Source: Planococcus koreensis
GTDB taxonomy: Bacteria; Bacillota; Bacilli; Bacillales_A; Planococcaceae
Direction: 5' to 3'
Assembly (NCBI RefSeq): GCF_004761975.1
Contig: NZ_RQII01000045.1
Location: 1-45,072 of the forward strand
DNA: 45,072 nt
The notes beneath the pieces are model-generated. The model did no database searches. It was not told the DNA's origin and saw only the letters and a program-made list of their open reading frames with translations. Positions 25,830 through 34,064 of the stretch are shown piece after piece. Within the stretch, counting starts at the first letter, position 1. Every line of letters begins with the position of its first letter. Made by a program: the position numbers and the translations under genes.

Positions 25830-26606
25830 TTATTGGGCTGTGTAGCCGCCGTCAAGTACGACAGCTTGCCCTGTGATGCCTGACGCTTTATCGCTCGACA
25901 GGAACATCGTGTAATCTGAAATTTCCTGTACGGACAACAAGCGTTTTTGCGGTACCAATGGATAAATGACTTCTTCCAGCACTTTATCCAAAGAGACATT
26001 GCGCGTTTTCGCCAAATCGCTTAGCTGGTTGCGCACAAGCGGTGTATCCACATAGCCCGGGCACATCGCATTAACTGTAATGCCGTGCTCCGCGCCTTCA
26101 AGCGCAGCGACTTTCGTCAAGCCGATGACGCCATGCTTTGCGCTGTTATAAGCCGCTTTGCCTGCGAACCCGACAAGGCCGTTGATCGATGCCATGTTGA
26201 TGATGCGGCCGTTGCCTTGTTTTTTCATGATCGGGAACGCGTGTTTTGTCGCAACAAACGGCGCTACCAGCATAATTTTTATCAATAACTCGAATTTCTC
26301 TGTCGGGAATTCTTCAATCGGCGAAACGAATTGCATGCCCGCATTATTGATCAGAACATCCAGGGATCCGTAAGTTTCAACCGTTTTCTTAATCGCCCCT
26401 TCAAGTTCTGTTTCGTTCGTTACGTCGACTTTCAAACCGATTGCTTCAAGGCCTTGGCTTTTCAATGTATCTGCAGCTTTTTGCACCGCTTCTTCATTGA
26501 TATCCGTCAACACAATTTTCGCGCCGGCTTTTGCGAAATCGGCACTGATTTCATAACCGATGCCACTTGCAGCACCAGTGATGAATACTACTTTGTTTTC
26601 AACCAT
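25830..26606 (-). CDS. 3-Hydroxybutyrate dehydrogenase (SDR family)
   Basis: A 258-residue short-chain dehydrogenase that would oxidise 3-hydroxybutyrate to acetoacetate with NAD+. It has the nucleotide loop TGAASGIG, the NNAG motif, the catalytic YNSAKHG with upstream Ser in NMASINGLVG, and the family-specific GMQFVSPIEEFP and MCPGYVDTPLVRNQL seen in bacterial BDH (B. subtilis BdhA/YxjF). The ATG at 26606 has GGAGG eight bases upstream. It is 21 nt behind the GntP-type permease, so the pair is an operon for hydroxybutyrate use. The CoA-transferase genes scoAB, present between them in B. subtilis, are absent. Confidence 0.93.
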   Translation of the reverse strand: MVENKVVFITGAASGIGYEISADFAKAGAKIVLTDINEEAVQKAADTLKSQGLEAIGLKVDVTNETELEGAIKKTVETYGSLDVLINNAGMQFVSPIEEFPTEKFELLIKIMLVAPFVATKHAFPIMKKQGNGRIINMASINGLVGFAGKAAYNSAKHGVIGLTKVAALEGAEHGITVNAMCPGYVDTPLVRNQLSDLAKTRNVSLDKVLEEVIYPLVPQKRLLSVQEISDYTMFLSSDKASGITGQAVVLDGGYTAQ

Positions 26607-26627
26607 CCGAATGACCTCCACTATATA

Positions 26628-27947
26628 TTAGATTCCCATACCGAATGAGAACAGGACGATTGCAATAATGGTACCAAGGAGCGGCACAATAACCGTCACA
26701 GCGCCCACTGAACCGTAAGCCGCTTTATGCGTCTCGCCACAGATTCCTTGAATCGTCGTTACAACATAACCGTTATGCGGCAACGAATCCAATGCGCCGG
26801 AAGAAATCGAAATTGTCCGGTGAAGCGCTTCTGCATTGACGCCTAGATCTAAGTAATGCGGCGCCAATAATGGCAACGCGATTGCCTGTCCGCCTGAAGA
26901 TGAGCCTGTGATGCCGGCGATGACGCTGACCGCGATCGCGCCGCCGATTAGCGGGCTGCCCGGGATGTTCGTCATTGCGTCAACCGCTGTCTGGAAAGCT
27001 GGCACTGCTTTTGCAACGCCGCCGAAGCCAACAACCGCTGCCGTGTTGCCGATTGCGATCAACGCGCCGATTGTTCCATCAGTCAATGCTTTGCCAAGAT
27101 CTTGGAAATGTGTTCTGTTCAAAATGTATGTTGCAAGAACTCCGCCAAGCAATGCGATTACCAAAGCGGATGTTTTCAATGAATCATGGAAAATGAAAGA
27201 AACGACTAGAACCACTAGCAACGGAATCAAGCCCATGATCGGGTTTGGCAGATTGCGTTCCGGCACCACCGGATCTGTTTTGCGCGACTCGAAATGCTCG
27301 CCTTTGCTTACTGCTTTAGTGATCATGCGTTTCAGCCACCAATAGCCGAATACTGCCATAAAGACTGCGACAACGATACTGACTTCCCAGCCAGCGTATG
27401 GGCTTGTGCCTAAAAATTCAATCGGGATCCAGTTTTGGATTTCCGGTGAACCAGCTGATGTCATTGTGAATGTAACTGAACCAAGTGCTAATGCCGCTGG
27501 AATGAAACGGCGTGGAAGATCCGCTTGTTTGAACAAGCTAAGCGCCATCGGGTAAACCGAGAATGCAACAACGAACAAGCTGACTCCGCCGTATGTTAAA
27601 ACTGCACAGGCGATGACAATTGCAAGTACTGCACGCTTGATGCCGAATTTGCCAACCAACCAGCGCGATACGCTGTCTGCAGCTCCGCTGTCTTCCATTA
27701 ATTTACCGAAAATTGCTCCAAGCAGGAACATCGGGAACCAAGCTGTGATGAATCCGGAAAACCCGGTCATATAATTTCCTAAAAAGTTTACTTCCCCTTC
27801 TCCGACCATTTGCGGGAACAAAGGCAAGCTGCTGAACAACGCAACGACCAATGCACTCAACGGGCCTGCAATCAACAAGTTTGTGCCTCTCATTGTCAAG
27901 AAAATGAGCAACGCCAAACCTCCGATTAAACCGATCATACTGAACAT
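26628..27947 (-). CDS. GntP-family permease, probable 3-hydroxybutyrate transporter (YxjC-like)
   Basis: A 439-residue membrane protein with about 12 hydrophobic segments. GntP-family features include the N-terminal GLIGGLALLIFLTMRGTN, FLLGAIFGKLMEDSGAADS and a late AGITGSSSGGQAIALPLL. GntP members import gluconate or other hydroxy acids. Cotranscription with 3-hydroxybutyrate dehydrogenase and B. subtilis synteny (yxjC) point to hydroxybutyrate; this is inference. The ATG at 27947 has GGGGGA upstream. A cre site and a LysR-type dyad lie in the divergent control region. Confidence 0.88.
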   Translation of the reverse strand: MFSMIGLIGGLALLIFLTMRGTNLLIAGPLSALVVALFSSLPLFPQMVGEGEVNFLGNYMTGFSGFITAWFPMFLLGAIFGKLMEDSGAADSVSRWLVGKFGIKRAVLAIVIACAVLTYGGVSLFVVAFSVYPMALSLFKQADLPRRFIPAALALGSVTFTMTSAGSPEIQNWIPIEFLGTSPYAGWEVSIVVAVFMAVFGYWWLKRMITKAVSKGEHFESRKTDPVVPERNLPNPIMGLIPLLVVLVVSFIFHDSLKTSALVIALLGGVLATYILNRTHFQDLGKALTDGTIGALIAIGNTAAVVGFGGVAKAVPAFQTAVDAMTNIPGSPLIGGAIAVSVIAGITGSSSGGQAIALPLLAPHYLDLGVNAEALHRTISISSGALDSLPHNGYVVTTIQGICGETHKAAYGSVGAVTVIVPLLGTIIAIVLFSFGMGI

Positions 27948-28021
27948 TTTATTTCCCCCTTTGATTTTGCTTGCCGCTAACCAAGCCGGCCAAACCTTCA
28001 CCACCTCTGCGTCCTGCAAAG

Positions 28022-28035
28022 TGAAAGCGCTTACT
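28022..28035. promoter_or_regulatory. CcpA catabolite-response element (cre)
   Basis: TGAAAGCGCTTACT fits the cre pattern TGNAANCGNWNNCW at every defined position. It lies between the predicted permease promoter and gene, a position suited to repression by roadblock when preferred sugars are present. Confidence 0.7.
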
Positions 28036-28095
28036 GAATGTGAAAGAAAAAATCCAAATATTTGTCACAATATTTAGACGCGAGCGGCTTTTTTT

Positions 28096-28126
28096 AGTGT
28101 ACACTGCCCTGCAGAATAGGTAAAAT
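28096..28126. promoter_or_regulatory. Overlapping divergent promoters for the permease operon and lysR
   Basis: Minus strand TTTACC-N17-TACACT (28124-28096) and plus strand TGTACA-N17-TAAAAT (28098-28126) share the same 30 bp. Both are imperfect but correctly spaced. Overlap would make the two directions compete. Confidence 0.4.
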
Positions 28127-28145
28127 GAATAAAAACTATATATTC

Positions 28146-28162
28146 TATAACAAATAGTTATA
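28146..28162. promoter_or_regulatory. LysR-type dyad upstream of lysR
   Basis: TATAAC-AAATA-GTTATA, a perfect 6-bp dyad containing the T-N11-A pattern of LysR-family sites, 16 nt before the lysR start and about 20 nt beyond the shared promoter region. It is probably the regulator's own binding site. Confidence 0.55.
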
Positions 28163-28178
28163 AGTCAGGAGCAATCAA

Positions 28179-29060
28179 ATGGACATTCGCCAGCTCAAAT
28201 ACTTCATTGAAGTAGCCAGACATAAAAGCTTTACGAAAGCAGCACTCGCGCTTCACGTTACGCAGCCGACCTTGAGCAAAATGGTCAAGAACCTGGAAGA
28301 GGAAATGGACGTTGTGCTATTTGACCGCTCAGCACGCCAGATTACCTTGACCGACGCCGGCGAAGTCGTTTATGAGCAAGCCAATAAAATCGTCAATAGT
28401 CTGGATGATTTGTCCGCTTCTTTATACGACGTTATGCACTTAAAAAAAGGGAAAATAAAAATCGGGTTGCCGCCTGTTATCAGTACCTTGTTTTTCCCGA
28501 CGATTATCGCTGAGTTTCAGCTGGCTTACCCGGATGTCACTGTAGAAATCGCCGAATACGGCGCGCGCAAAGTGGAACAGAATGTATTGGAAGGCGCTGT
28601 CGATCTTGGATTCGTCATGCTGCCTGTTGACGGCGAGAAGTTTGATGTTGAGCCTTTCGTCGACCAGGAAATCAAATTACTGGTGCATGAATCTCATCCT
28701 TTGGCACACCGCGACATCGTCGACTTGATCGATTTCAAAGATGACCCTTTCCTTCTATTAAGTAAAGAATTTACATTGAACAGCAAAACGATCGACTTTT
28801 GCTTGAGCGAAGGCTTCAATCCAAAAGTTGCCTACGAAAGCTCGCAATGGGATTTCATCGTCGGCATGGTCGAAAAAAATCTCGGCGTCACATTGATGCC
28901 GAAACTGATCTGCGACCGCGTCAAAGACGGCCCGTTCAAGACTTTGTCGCTGAGCCGTACATTCCCATGGAGCCTCGGCATCATCATGGCAAAAAACCGC
29001 TACGTCCCTTACATCTCACGCTCTTTCATCACCCTCGTCAATGGATTGCCGAAAGTCTGA
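28179..29060 (+). CDS. LysR-family transcriptional regulator
   Basis: A 293-residue regulator with the N-terminal winged HTH (MDIRQLKYFIEVARHKSFTK, then ALHVTQPTLSKMVKNLEEE) and a two-lobed effector domain from about residue 90. AGGAG precedes the ATG by seven bases. It is divergent from the GntP-type permease and 3-hydroxybutyrate dehydrogenase operon, the standard layout of a LysR regulator and its target. The effector might be 3-hydroxybutyrate or a related acid; this is inference from position only. Confidence 0.9.
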   Translation: MDIRQLKYFIEVARHKSFTKAALALHVTQPTLSKMVKNLEEEMDVVLFDRSARQITLTDAGEVVYEQANKIVNSLDDLSASLYDVMHLKKGKIKIGLPPVISTLFFPTIIAEFQLAYPDVTVEIAEYGARKVEQNVLEGAVDLGFVMLPVDGEKFDVEPFVDQEIKLLVHESHPLAHRDIVDLIDFKDDPFLLLSKEFTLNSKTIDFCLSEGFNPKVAYESSQWDFIVGMVEKNLGVTLMPKLICDRVKDGPFKTLSLSRTFPWSLGIIMAKNRYVPYISRSFITLVNGLPKV

Positions 29061-29162
29061 TTCGCATCGCTATTGCCGCTCGCTTGTACAGGGGCAAAAC
29101 GGCCATAGCAAAACCGAATAATTTCATTCGTTAAATTGCCTTATCTATTTTTAAATAGGCGG

Positions 29163-29190
29163 TTGACAAACGTTCTCATTCCCCTATAAT
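29163..29190 (+). promoter_or_regulatory. Promoter of the iron ABC transporter operon
   Basis: TTGACA-N16-TATAAT, consensus in both hexamers, directly followed by a Fur box. Confidence 0.88.
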
Positions 29191-29191
29191 C

Positions 29192-29212
29192 GATATTGAG
29201 AATCATTTTCAT
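29192..29212 (+). promoter_or_regulatory. Fur box
   Basis: The core TGAGAATCATTTTCA (29197-29211) matches the 7-1-7 Fur consensus TGATAATNATTATCA with one mismatch per arm. It covers the predicted transcription start, so Fe2+-Fur would block the promoter. Confidence 0.85.
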
Positions 29213-29247
29213 TTGGATTCAAACAACAATCAAAGGGAGAGACAGAC

Positions 29248-30315
29248 ATGAAAAAAATGCTATACGCTGCACTGGTTTTGATGCTTCTTCTATTATCAGC
29301 TTGCGGAAACCAGGAAGCTGGCAACGAATCGTCAGAAGGCGATGCGCCTGAAGATACAGAAAGCAAAGAAGTCAACTTATATACAGCCCGCCATTATGAC
29401 GTGGATGATGAGCTCTACAAGAAATTCGAAGAGGAAACAGGCATTAAAGTCAACTTGATCAAAGGCGAAGCGGATGAATTGCTGGAGCGCATCAAGCGTG
29501 AAGGCGATGCCACTGAAGCCGACCTATTCCTGACTGCGGATGCCGGGCGTTTATTCCGCGCTAAAGACGACGGCTTGTTCCAGGCTGTTTCAAGTGACTT
29601 GCTGGACGAACAAATTCCTGAGAACTTCCAGGATACGGACCAAATGTGGTACGGCCTGACAAAACGTGCACGTGTAATGGTTTACAACAAAGAAACTGTA
29701 ACTCCTGAAGAATTGTCGACTTATGAAGCATTGACAGAAGACAAGTGGAATGGCCGCATTTTGATCCGCGGATCTGAAAATGTTTATAACCAGTCATTGC
29801 TGGCTTCCTTCATCGAAATTGACGGTGAAGAAAAAGCGAAAGAATGGGCAGCTGGAATGGTCAATAACTTTGCACGCGATCCTGAAGGCGGAGACCGTGA
29901 CCAAGCGAAAGCAATCGCAGCCGGTGTTGGCGATATCGCCATCATGAACACATATTACTTGGGGCAAATGCTTAACTCGGAAGACCCTGAAGAAGTGAAA
30001 GTTGCTGAAAACCTTGGCATCTTCTTCCCGAACCAGGAAACTACAGGCACGCATGTGAACGTCAGCGGCGCTGGTGTGGTAAAATCATCTAAGAACAAAG
30101 ACAACGCAATCAAATTGCTTGAGTTCTTGTCTGCTCCTGAAGCACAAGGAACTTTTGCAGAAGCGAATTATGAATATCCCGTAAACGAGTCAGTTGAAGC
30201 GACAGAATTGCTGAAATCATGGGGCGAGTTTAAAGAGCAGGACATCCCGTTGTCAGCTCTTGGAACAAATAACTCAAAAGCGATTTTGATCTTCAACGAA
30301 GTCGGCTGGAAATAA
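29248..30315 (+). CDS. Ferric iron ABC transporter, substrate-binding lipoprotein (FbpA/FutA-like)
   Basis: A 355-residue lipoprotein with lipobox LLSAC (Cys19) and a periplasmic-binding-protein type 2 fold. VNLYTARHYDVDDELYKKFEEETGIKV at the start of the mature part and the Tyr-rich TYYLGQM and NVSGAGVVKSSKN segments match Fe3+-binding FutA/FbpA proteins, which hold iron through tyrosines. It delivers Fe3+ to the permease encoded next. GGGAGA lies seven bases before the ATG. A Fur box and consensus promoter precede it. A stem-loop between this gene and the permease may raise its relative expression. Confidence 0.92.
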   Translation: MKKMLYAALVLMLLLLSACGNQEAGNESSEGDAPEDTESKEVNLYTARHYDVDDELYKKFEEETGIKVNLIKGEADELLERIKREGDATEADLFLTADAGRLFRAKDDGLFQAVSSDLLDEQIPENFQDTDQMWYGLTKRARVMVYNKETVTPEELSTYEALTEDKWNGRILIRGSENVYNQSLLASFIEIDGEEKAKEWAAGMVNNFARDPEGGDRDQAKAIAAGVGDIAIMNTYYLGQMLNSEDPEEVKVAENLGIFFPNQETTGTHVNVSGAGVVKSSKNKDNAIKLLEFLSAPEAQGTFAEANYEYPVNESVEATELLKSWGEFKEQDIPLSALGTNNSKAILIFNEVGWK

Positions 30316-30325
30316 TAAACTGAAT

Positions 30326-30354
30326 CCCCGTGTTGCGTTTCTTCGCAGCACGGG
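30326..30354 (+). terminator. Intercistronic hairpin, partial terminator or processing site
   Basis: CCCGTGTTGCG / CGCAGCACGGG with one mismatch, followed by ATTTCTT rather than a clean T run. It probably attenuates read-through to the permease or protects the 3' end of the binding-protein mRNA. Confidence 0.6.
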
Positions 30355-30389
30355 ATTTCTTGCGATTGGAATAGAGAGGTGTTTGGAAG

Positions 30390-32021
30390 ATGCAGCGAAG
30401 TTTAAAAAATATCAATGTATGGACTTTTTCGGCAGTGGCCATCATGGCACTCCTGTTTTTGCCGAATTTGACCATTGTCGGCGGAATCTTCACTCCGACA
30501 AACGATAACTGGGCGCACATGAAGGAACACGTTCTTTGGTCCTTCGTCTCCACCTCTCTGATTCTGGTTGTGGCTACTGCCGTCTTGACCATTTCCATTG
30601 GGTTGAGCCTGGCGTGGCTAATCGCCCAATATCAATTTCCTTTGCGGAATTTTTTGAAATGGGCTTTGATTTTGCCCCTCTCCATCCCGCCTTTTATCGG
30701 CGCTTACACGTATCATGGGATCGTCAATTATACTGGCGTCATCCAGACAACGCTGCGCGACCGATTCGGGATGGAAGTAAACCCCTCCCATTTTGACATC
30801 ATGAATTTGCCGGGTGCAATCTTCATCTACACGATCTTTTTGTACCCATACGTTTATACGATCACACGAATTTTCCTGTCCCAGCAATCCGCTTCGTTGA
30901 TTGAAACGTCACGGGTTCTTGGAAAAGGCCCCTGGGGCACTTTCTTCCGTGTCGTGGTGCCCATTTCGCGGGTCTCCATTATCGGCGGTGCAAGTTTGGT
31001 CGTTCTGGAAGTATTGAATGATTATGGTGTCGTAAAGTATTACGGCATCCAGACATTCACCACCGCGATATTCCAAACCTGGTTCGGCCTGGGAGATATT
31101 GAGACATCCATCAAACTTGCCGCCTCACTCATGGGCTTTGTCATTCTGGTCCTGATGATTGAGAAATTGCTGCGCGGGCGGCGCCAATACAGCTATTCAA
31201 CAACTAAAGTCCGCCCATTGCCGCTGATTCAGCTGACCGGCTGGAAAGCGGCAGGAGCTACAGGCTTCGGATTGGTGATCATGAGCCTCGGATTCTTCAT
31301 CCCAGTCATCCAATTGATTGACTGGACGATTTTGACTTTCGGTACGATTCCAATGGCAGAATTCATGTCCTATGTAAGAAATTCGGTGACGGTTGCCGGA
31401 ATTGCAGCCACCGTCATCATCGCATTTGCATTGATAGTCGGGAATTTTGGGCGGCTCGTCCACGGCAAGATGGCGAAACTGCTGCCGCGCTTGAGCATAC
31501 TGGGCTATTCCATTCCCGGTGCAGTCATTGCCGTAGCGGTGGTGACCGCATTTATCGGGCTTGACCGCTCACTCGCCCCTCTCTATCAAGCTCTTGGATT
31601 TGACACGACTTTAGTATTAAGTGTAAGTTTAATCATGTTAATATCCGCTTACATCATTCGTTTTTTTGCCATCGGCTATAATTCGATCGAGTCCGGATAT
31701 GACAAAATCGGCACCAACTTCCGAGATGCTTCACGGCTTCTCGGAATGGGCATCACGAAGACATTCTTCAAAGTCGATGTCCCGATGCTCAAAGGCGCAA
31801 TCATCAGCGGGTTCATCATCGTCTTCATTGACATCTTGAAAGAGATACCGCTGACATTGATTTTGCGGCCTTTCAATTTTGATACCTTATCAACAAAAGT
31901 ATTCCAATACGCCAGTGACGAAAAGATCATGGAAGCTTCCCAAGCTTCATTGCTCATTATCGGGATCAGCGCACTTTCCATTATCGTTTTTTATAAATTC
32001 ATCGAAAAGGAGCCTAAATAA
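30390..32021 (+). CDS. Ferric iron ABC transporter, permease (FbpB-like, duplicated)
   Basis: A 543-residue membrane protein built of two binding-protein-dependent permease domains (about residues 50-260 and 320-535), together about 12 membrane segments. Each domain carries the EAA-type loop: IETSRVLGKGPWGTFFRVVVP in the first and FRDASRLLGMGITKTFFKVDVP in the second. Fused two-domain permeases are typical of Fe3+ transporters such as FbpB/SfuB. The stop is one base before the ATPase start, so translation is coupled. Confidence 0.92.
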   Translation: MQRSLKNINVWTFSAVAIMALLFLPNLTIVGGIFTPTNDNWAHMKEHVLWSFVSTSLILVVATAVLTISIGLSLAWLIAQYQFPLRNFLKWALILPLSIPPFIGAYTYHGIVNYTGVIQTTLRDRFGMEVNPSHFDIMNLPGAIFIYTIFLYPYVYTITRIFLSQQSASLIETSRVLGKGPWGTFFRVVVPISRVSIIGGASLVVLEVLNDYGVVKYYGIQTFTTAIFQTWFGLGDIETSIKLAASLMGFVILVLMIEKLLRGRRQYSYSTTKVRPLPLIQLTGWKAAGATGFGLVIMSLGFFIPVIQLIDWTILTFGTIPMAEFMSYVRNSVTVAGIAATVIIAFALIVGNFGRLVHGKMAKLLPRLSILGYSIPGAVIAVAVVTAFIGLDRSLAPLYQALGFDTTLVLSVSLIMLISAYIIRFFAIGYNSIESGYDKIGTNFRDASRLLGMGITKTFFKVDVPMLKGAIISGFIIVFIDILKEIPLTLILRPFNFDTLSTKVFQYASDEKIMEASQASLLIIGISALSIIVFYKFIEKEPK

Positions 32022-32022
32022 T

Positions 32023-32766
32023 ATGTTTATTTCCATCGATAACGTGTGTTTCTCCTATTCCAATACAAAAACTGCAGCTTTAGACCAATTTTCCATGACG
32101 ATCGAAAAAGGTGAAGTCATTTCGATCCTCGGACCGAGCGGCAGCGGCAAAAGCACCGTGCTGCGCCTACTCGCCGGCTTGGAAAAACCGGAAGACGGTT
32201 CTTTCAACATTCAAGAAACCGTCATCTTCAATGAAAAGAAATTCCTGCAGCCGGAAAAACGGGGAATCGGCATGGTATTCCAGGATTACGCATTGTTCCC
32301 GCACATGACGGTCGCTGAAAACATCATGTTCGGCTTGTTCCGCTTCAAGAAAGCGGCGAAGCAGGAACGTTTGCAGGAAGTCCTGGAGTTGGTGGAACTA
32401 GAAGGCTTCGCAGATCGCTACCCTTACCAGTTGAGCGGCGGGCAGCAGCAGCGCGTTGCGATTGCACGTGCAATTGCCCCCAAACCGCATCTTATCCTGC
32501 TGGATGAACCTTTCAGCAACTTGGATGCCGAACTGCAAGGTAAAATCCGGAAAGAGCTGCGTGATATCCTTAAAAAAGCTGATATTACATCTGTCTTCGT
32601 GACACATGATGAAAATGATGCACATGCAATTGCAGACCGCATCGTGAAGCTGAAAGACGGCAAAATCGAAGTTATTGGACGCCCGTGTGATATCTTAAAT
32701 ATTAATCGCCAAGCGGTCGTTGAAGCAGTTGCATTAGTTGAACAGCGCGACATGATGTCAGTTTAA
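32023..32766 (+). CDS. Ferric iron ABC transporter, ATP-binding protein (FbpC-like)
   Basis: A 247-residue ATPase with Walker A GPSGSGKST, Q-loop MVFQDYALFPHMTV, signature LSGGQQQR, Walker B LILLDEPFS and the switch His in VTHDEND. It lacks the C-terminal regulatory TOBE domain of longer FbpC proteins. The ATG at 32023 follows AAGGAG by about ten bases and lies one base past the permease stop; the longer open frame overlaps the permease and is rejected. Third gene of the Fur-controlled operon. Confidence 0.94.
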   Translation: MFISIDNVCFSYSNTKTAALDQFSMTIEKGEVISILGPSGSGKSTVLRLLAGLEKPEDGSFNIQETVIFNEKKFLQPEKRGIGMVFQDYALFPHMTVAENIMFGLFRFKKAAKQERLQEVLELVELEGFADRYPYQLSGGQQQRVAIARAIAPKPHLILLDEPFSNLDAELQGKIRKELRDILKKADITSVFVTHDENDAHAIADRIVKLKDGKIEVIGRPCDILNINRQAVVEAVALVEQRDMMSV

Positions 32767-32862
32767 TACGCTAGCGTTCGTGGCTTGCCATCCGAAAAAG
32801 GATTAACATTCAGTGAATCGGGAATTTAATAGCAAAACGTCTATTAAACGGAGGAACAGCAA

Positions 32863-33144
32863 ATGGATAAAAAAAGTGTATTTCTTGCGTGCGCATCGTG
32901 CGCCAGTGCTTTCCTATTGGTGAACTACATTAAAAAACGCGGAAAAAAATTCTGGGTCTATCCGGATCATGACACGAATTGGAGCCAAAGTTCAGACTTG
33001 AAAGAAAGTCCGAACGCCGGCCTTGATCCCGCTGAAAAAGGACTGACAGAATTGGATGCGTCCCACCGCTCTGAATGGGTGTCGATGGGTTATCCGTTGA
33101 CCTACCATGATCTTGACGAAGACCGTAAACCTTATAAGAATTGA
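32863..33144 (+). CDS. Small membrane-anchored protein of unknown function
   Basis: A 93-residue product with an N-terminal hydrophobic segment (residues about 5-22, containing ACASCASAFLLV) followed by a basic KKRGKK stop-transfer stretch, then a hydrophilic tail with Trp, Tyr and many Asp (WVYPDHDTNW, MGYPLTYHDLDEDR). The tail is probably cytoplasmic by the positive-inside rule. GGAGG eight bases before the ATG and a strong hairpin after the stop support a real gene. I do not recognise a family. It lies 96 nt behind the iron transporter and may be partly cotranscribed. Confidence 0.75.
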   Translation: MDKKSVFLACASCASAFLLVNYIKKRGKKFWVYPDHDTNWSQSSDLKESPNAGLDPAEKGLTELDASHRSEWVSMGYPLTYHDLDEDRKPYKN

Positions 33145-33147
33145 AAC

Positions 33148-33180
33148 AAAGCAGGGCAGCCGAATTGGCTGCCCTGCTTT
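33148..33180. terminator. Strong hairpin between convergent genes
   Basis: AAAGCAGGGCAGCC / GGCTGCCCTGCTTT, a perfect 14-bp stem 4 nt past the stop of the small membrane protein. The T run is short on both sides, so it may be only a moderate terminator. Confidence 0.75.
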
Positions 33181-33246
33181 GTGGCTGAAAAAGCTAAATT
33201 ATAGACAAACCTTTTAAAGATTGTGATTATCGATATTGCTTTTTTG

Positions 33247-33909
33247 TTATTCCTTCAGCATTTCAATCGTTCCCGTGATATGGATGCCATTCAATGCCTG
33301 GGTTGCCAGCTGGTCCGCTTCTGCGTTGTTTTTCCTAGGCACCAGTTCGTACTCAGGCTGGATGCCGAGTTTTTTCATCTTGCCGTCGATGCGGTCCGCC
33401 CATTTTGCCAGGTTGACTTCAATGACTGGCCAGTCTCCATCCATCTGGTTGATGACCACTTTGGAATCGCCCACGAAAAGCACCGGCATGTCATGGACAT
33501 TGAGCAATTCCAATTCCTGCAGGCTTAAATACAGCGCTGCGTATTCCGCTTCATTATTCGACAGGTGCTCTGCTGCAGCGGCATTGCGCCGCAGCCTGTA
33601 AGACTTTCCGCTTTGTTCGTAATAGATGGCGCAGCCAAGCCCTGATGCGTTTGTGCCCGGGTTAAAGCCGCCATCAAAATAGACCGTGATATTATGCGGT
33701 TCTGTTTCGATGCCTTTCAAATATTTTTTCAGTTCTTTCAATGACCAATTGCTGTCATAGCGATCGATGAACGCCAAGTTTTTGACCCTGCCGGTACGCT
33801 CTAGATCTTCAGCCAGAAGCAGTGCTTTGGCGGCTGGCATTTCTTCTGAATGGAAAACAGTCTCCGTCCCTTTCGGCGTTTTATAGCCCCATTTGATGCG
33901 GATTTCCAT
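33247..33909 (-). CDS. RNase H-like domain protein (YpeP/YpdQ type)
   Basis: A 220-residue protein. The C-terminal part (about 72-210) is an RNase HI-type domain with all acidic residues visible: Asp79 (YFDGGFN), Glu120/Glu122 (NNEAEYAAL), Asp148 (VGDSKVV) and Asp199 (AEADQLA). The first 70 residues are an extra N-terminal region (WGYKTPKGTETVFHSEE). It is annotated in relatives as reverse transcriptase-like or RNase H family. Whether it cleaves RNA-DNA hybrids is unproven, because Bacillus YpeP and YpdQ show little such activity. GGGGGACGGGG precedes the ATG. Confidence 0.86.
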   Translation of the reverse strand: MEIRIKWGYKTPKGTETVFHSEEMPAAKALLLAEDLERTGRVKNLAFIDRYDSNWSLKELKKYLKGIETEPHNITVYFDGGFNPGTNASGLGCAIYYEQSGKSYRLRRNAAAAEHLSNNEAEYAALYLSLQELELLNVHDMPVLFVGDSKVVINQMDGDWPVIEVNLAKWADRIDGKMKKLGIQPEYELVPRKNNAEADQLATQALNGIHITGTIEMLKE

Positions 33910-34012
33910 TGCCCCGTCCCCCTAACCTTCTATACCCTACCTATTTCCTTTTGCCGAGCTTATAAACTTCTGCCAGATTTAATGAAAACCTGAATTCTTT
34001 TATTCATACATA

Positions 34013-34059
34013 AAAAAGGCGATTTCACTTTCTTCAACGAAGAAGTGTGAAATCGCCTT
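34013..34059 (-). terminator. Terminator of the DUF4397-sortase operon
   Basis: Minus strand AAGGCGATTTCAC paired with GTGAAATCGCCTT style arms around an inner TCTTC/GAAGA stem, then TTTTTT. Confidence 0.9.
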
Positions 34060-34064
34060 GGCTA

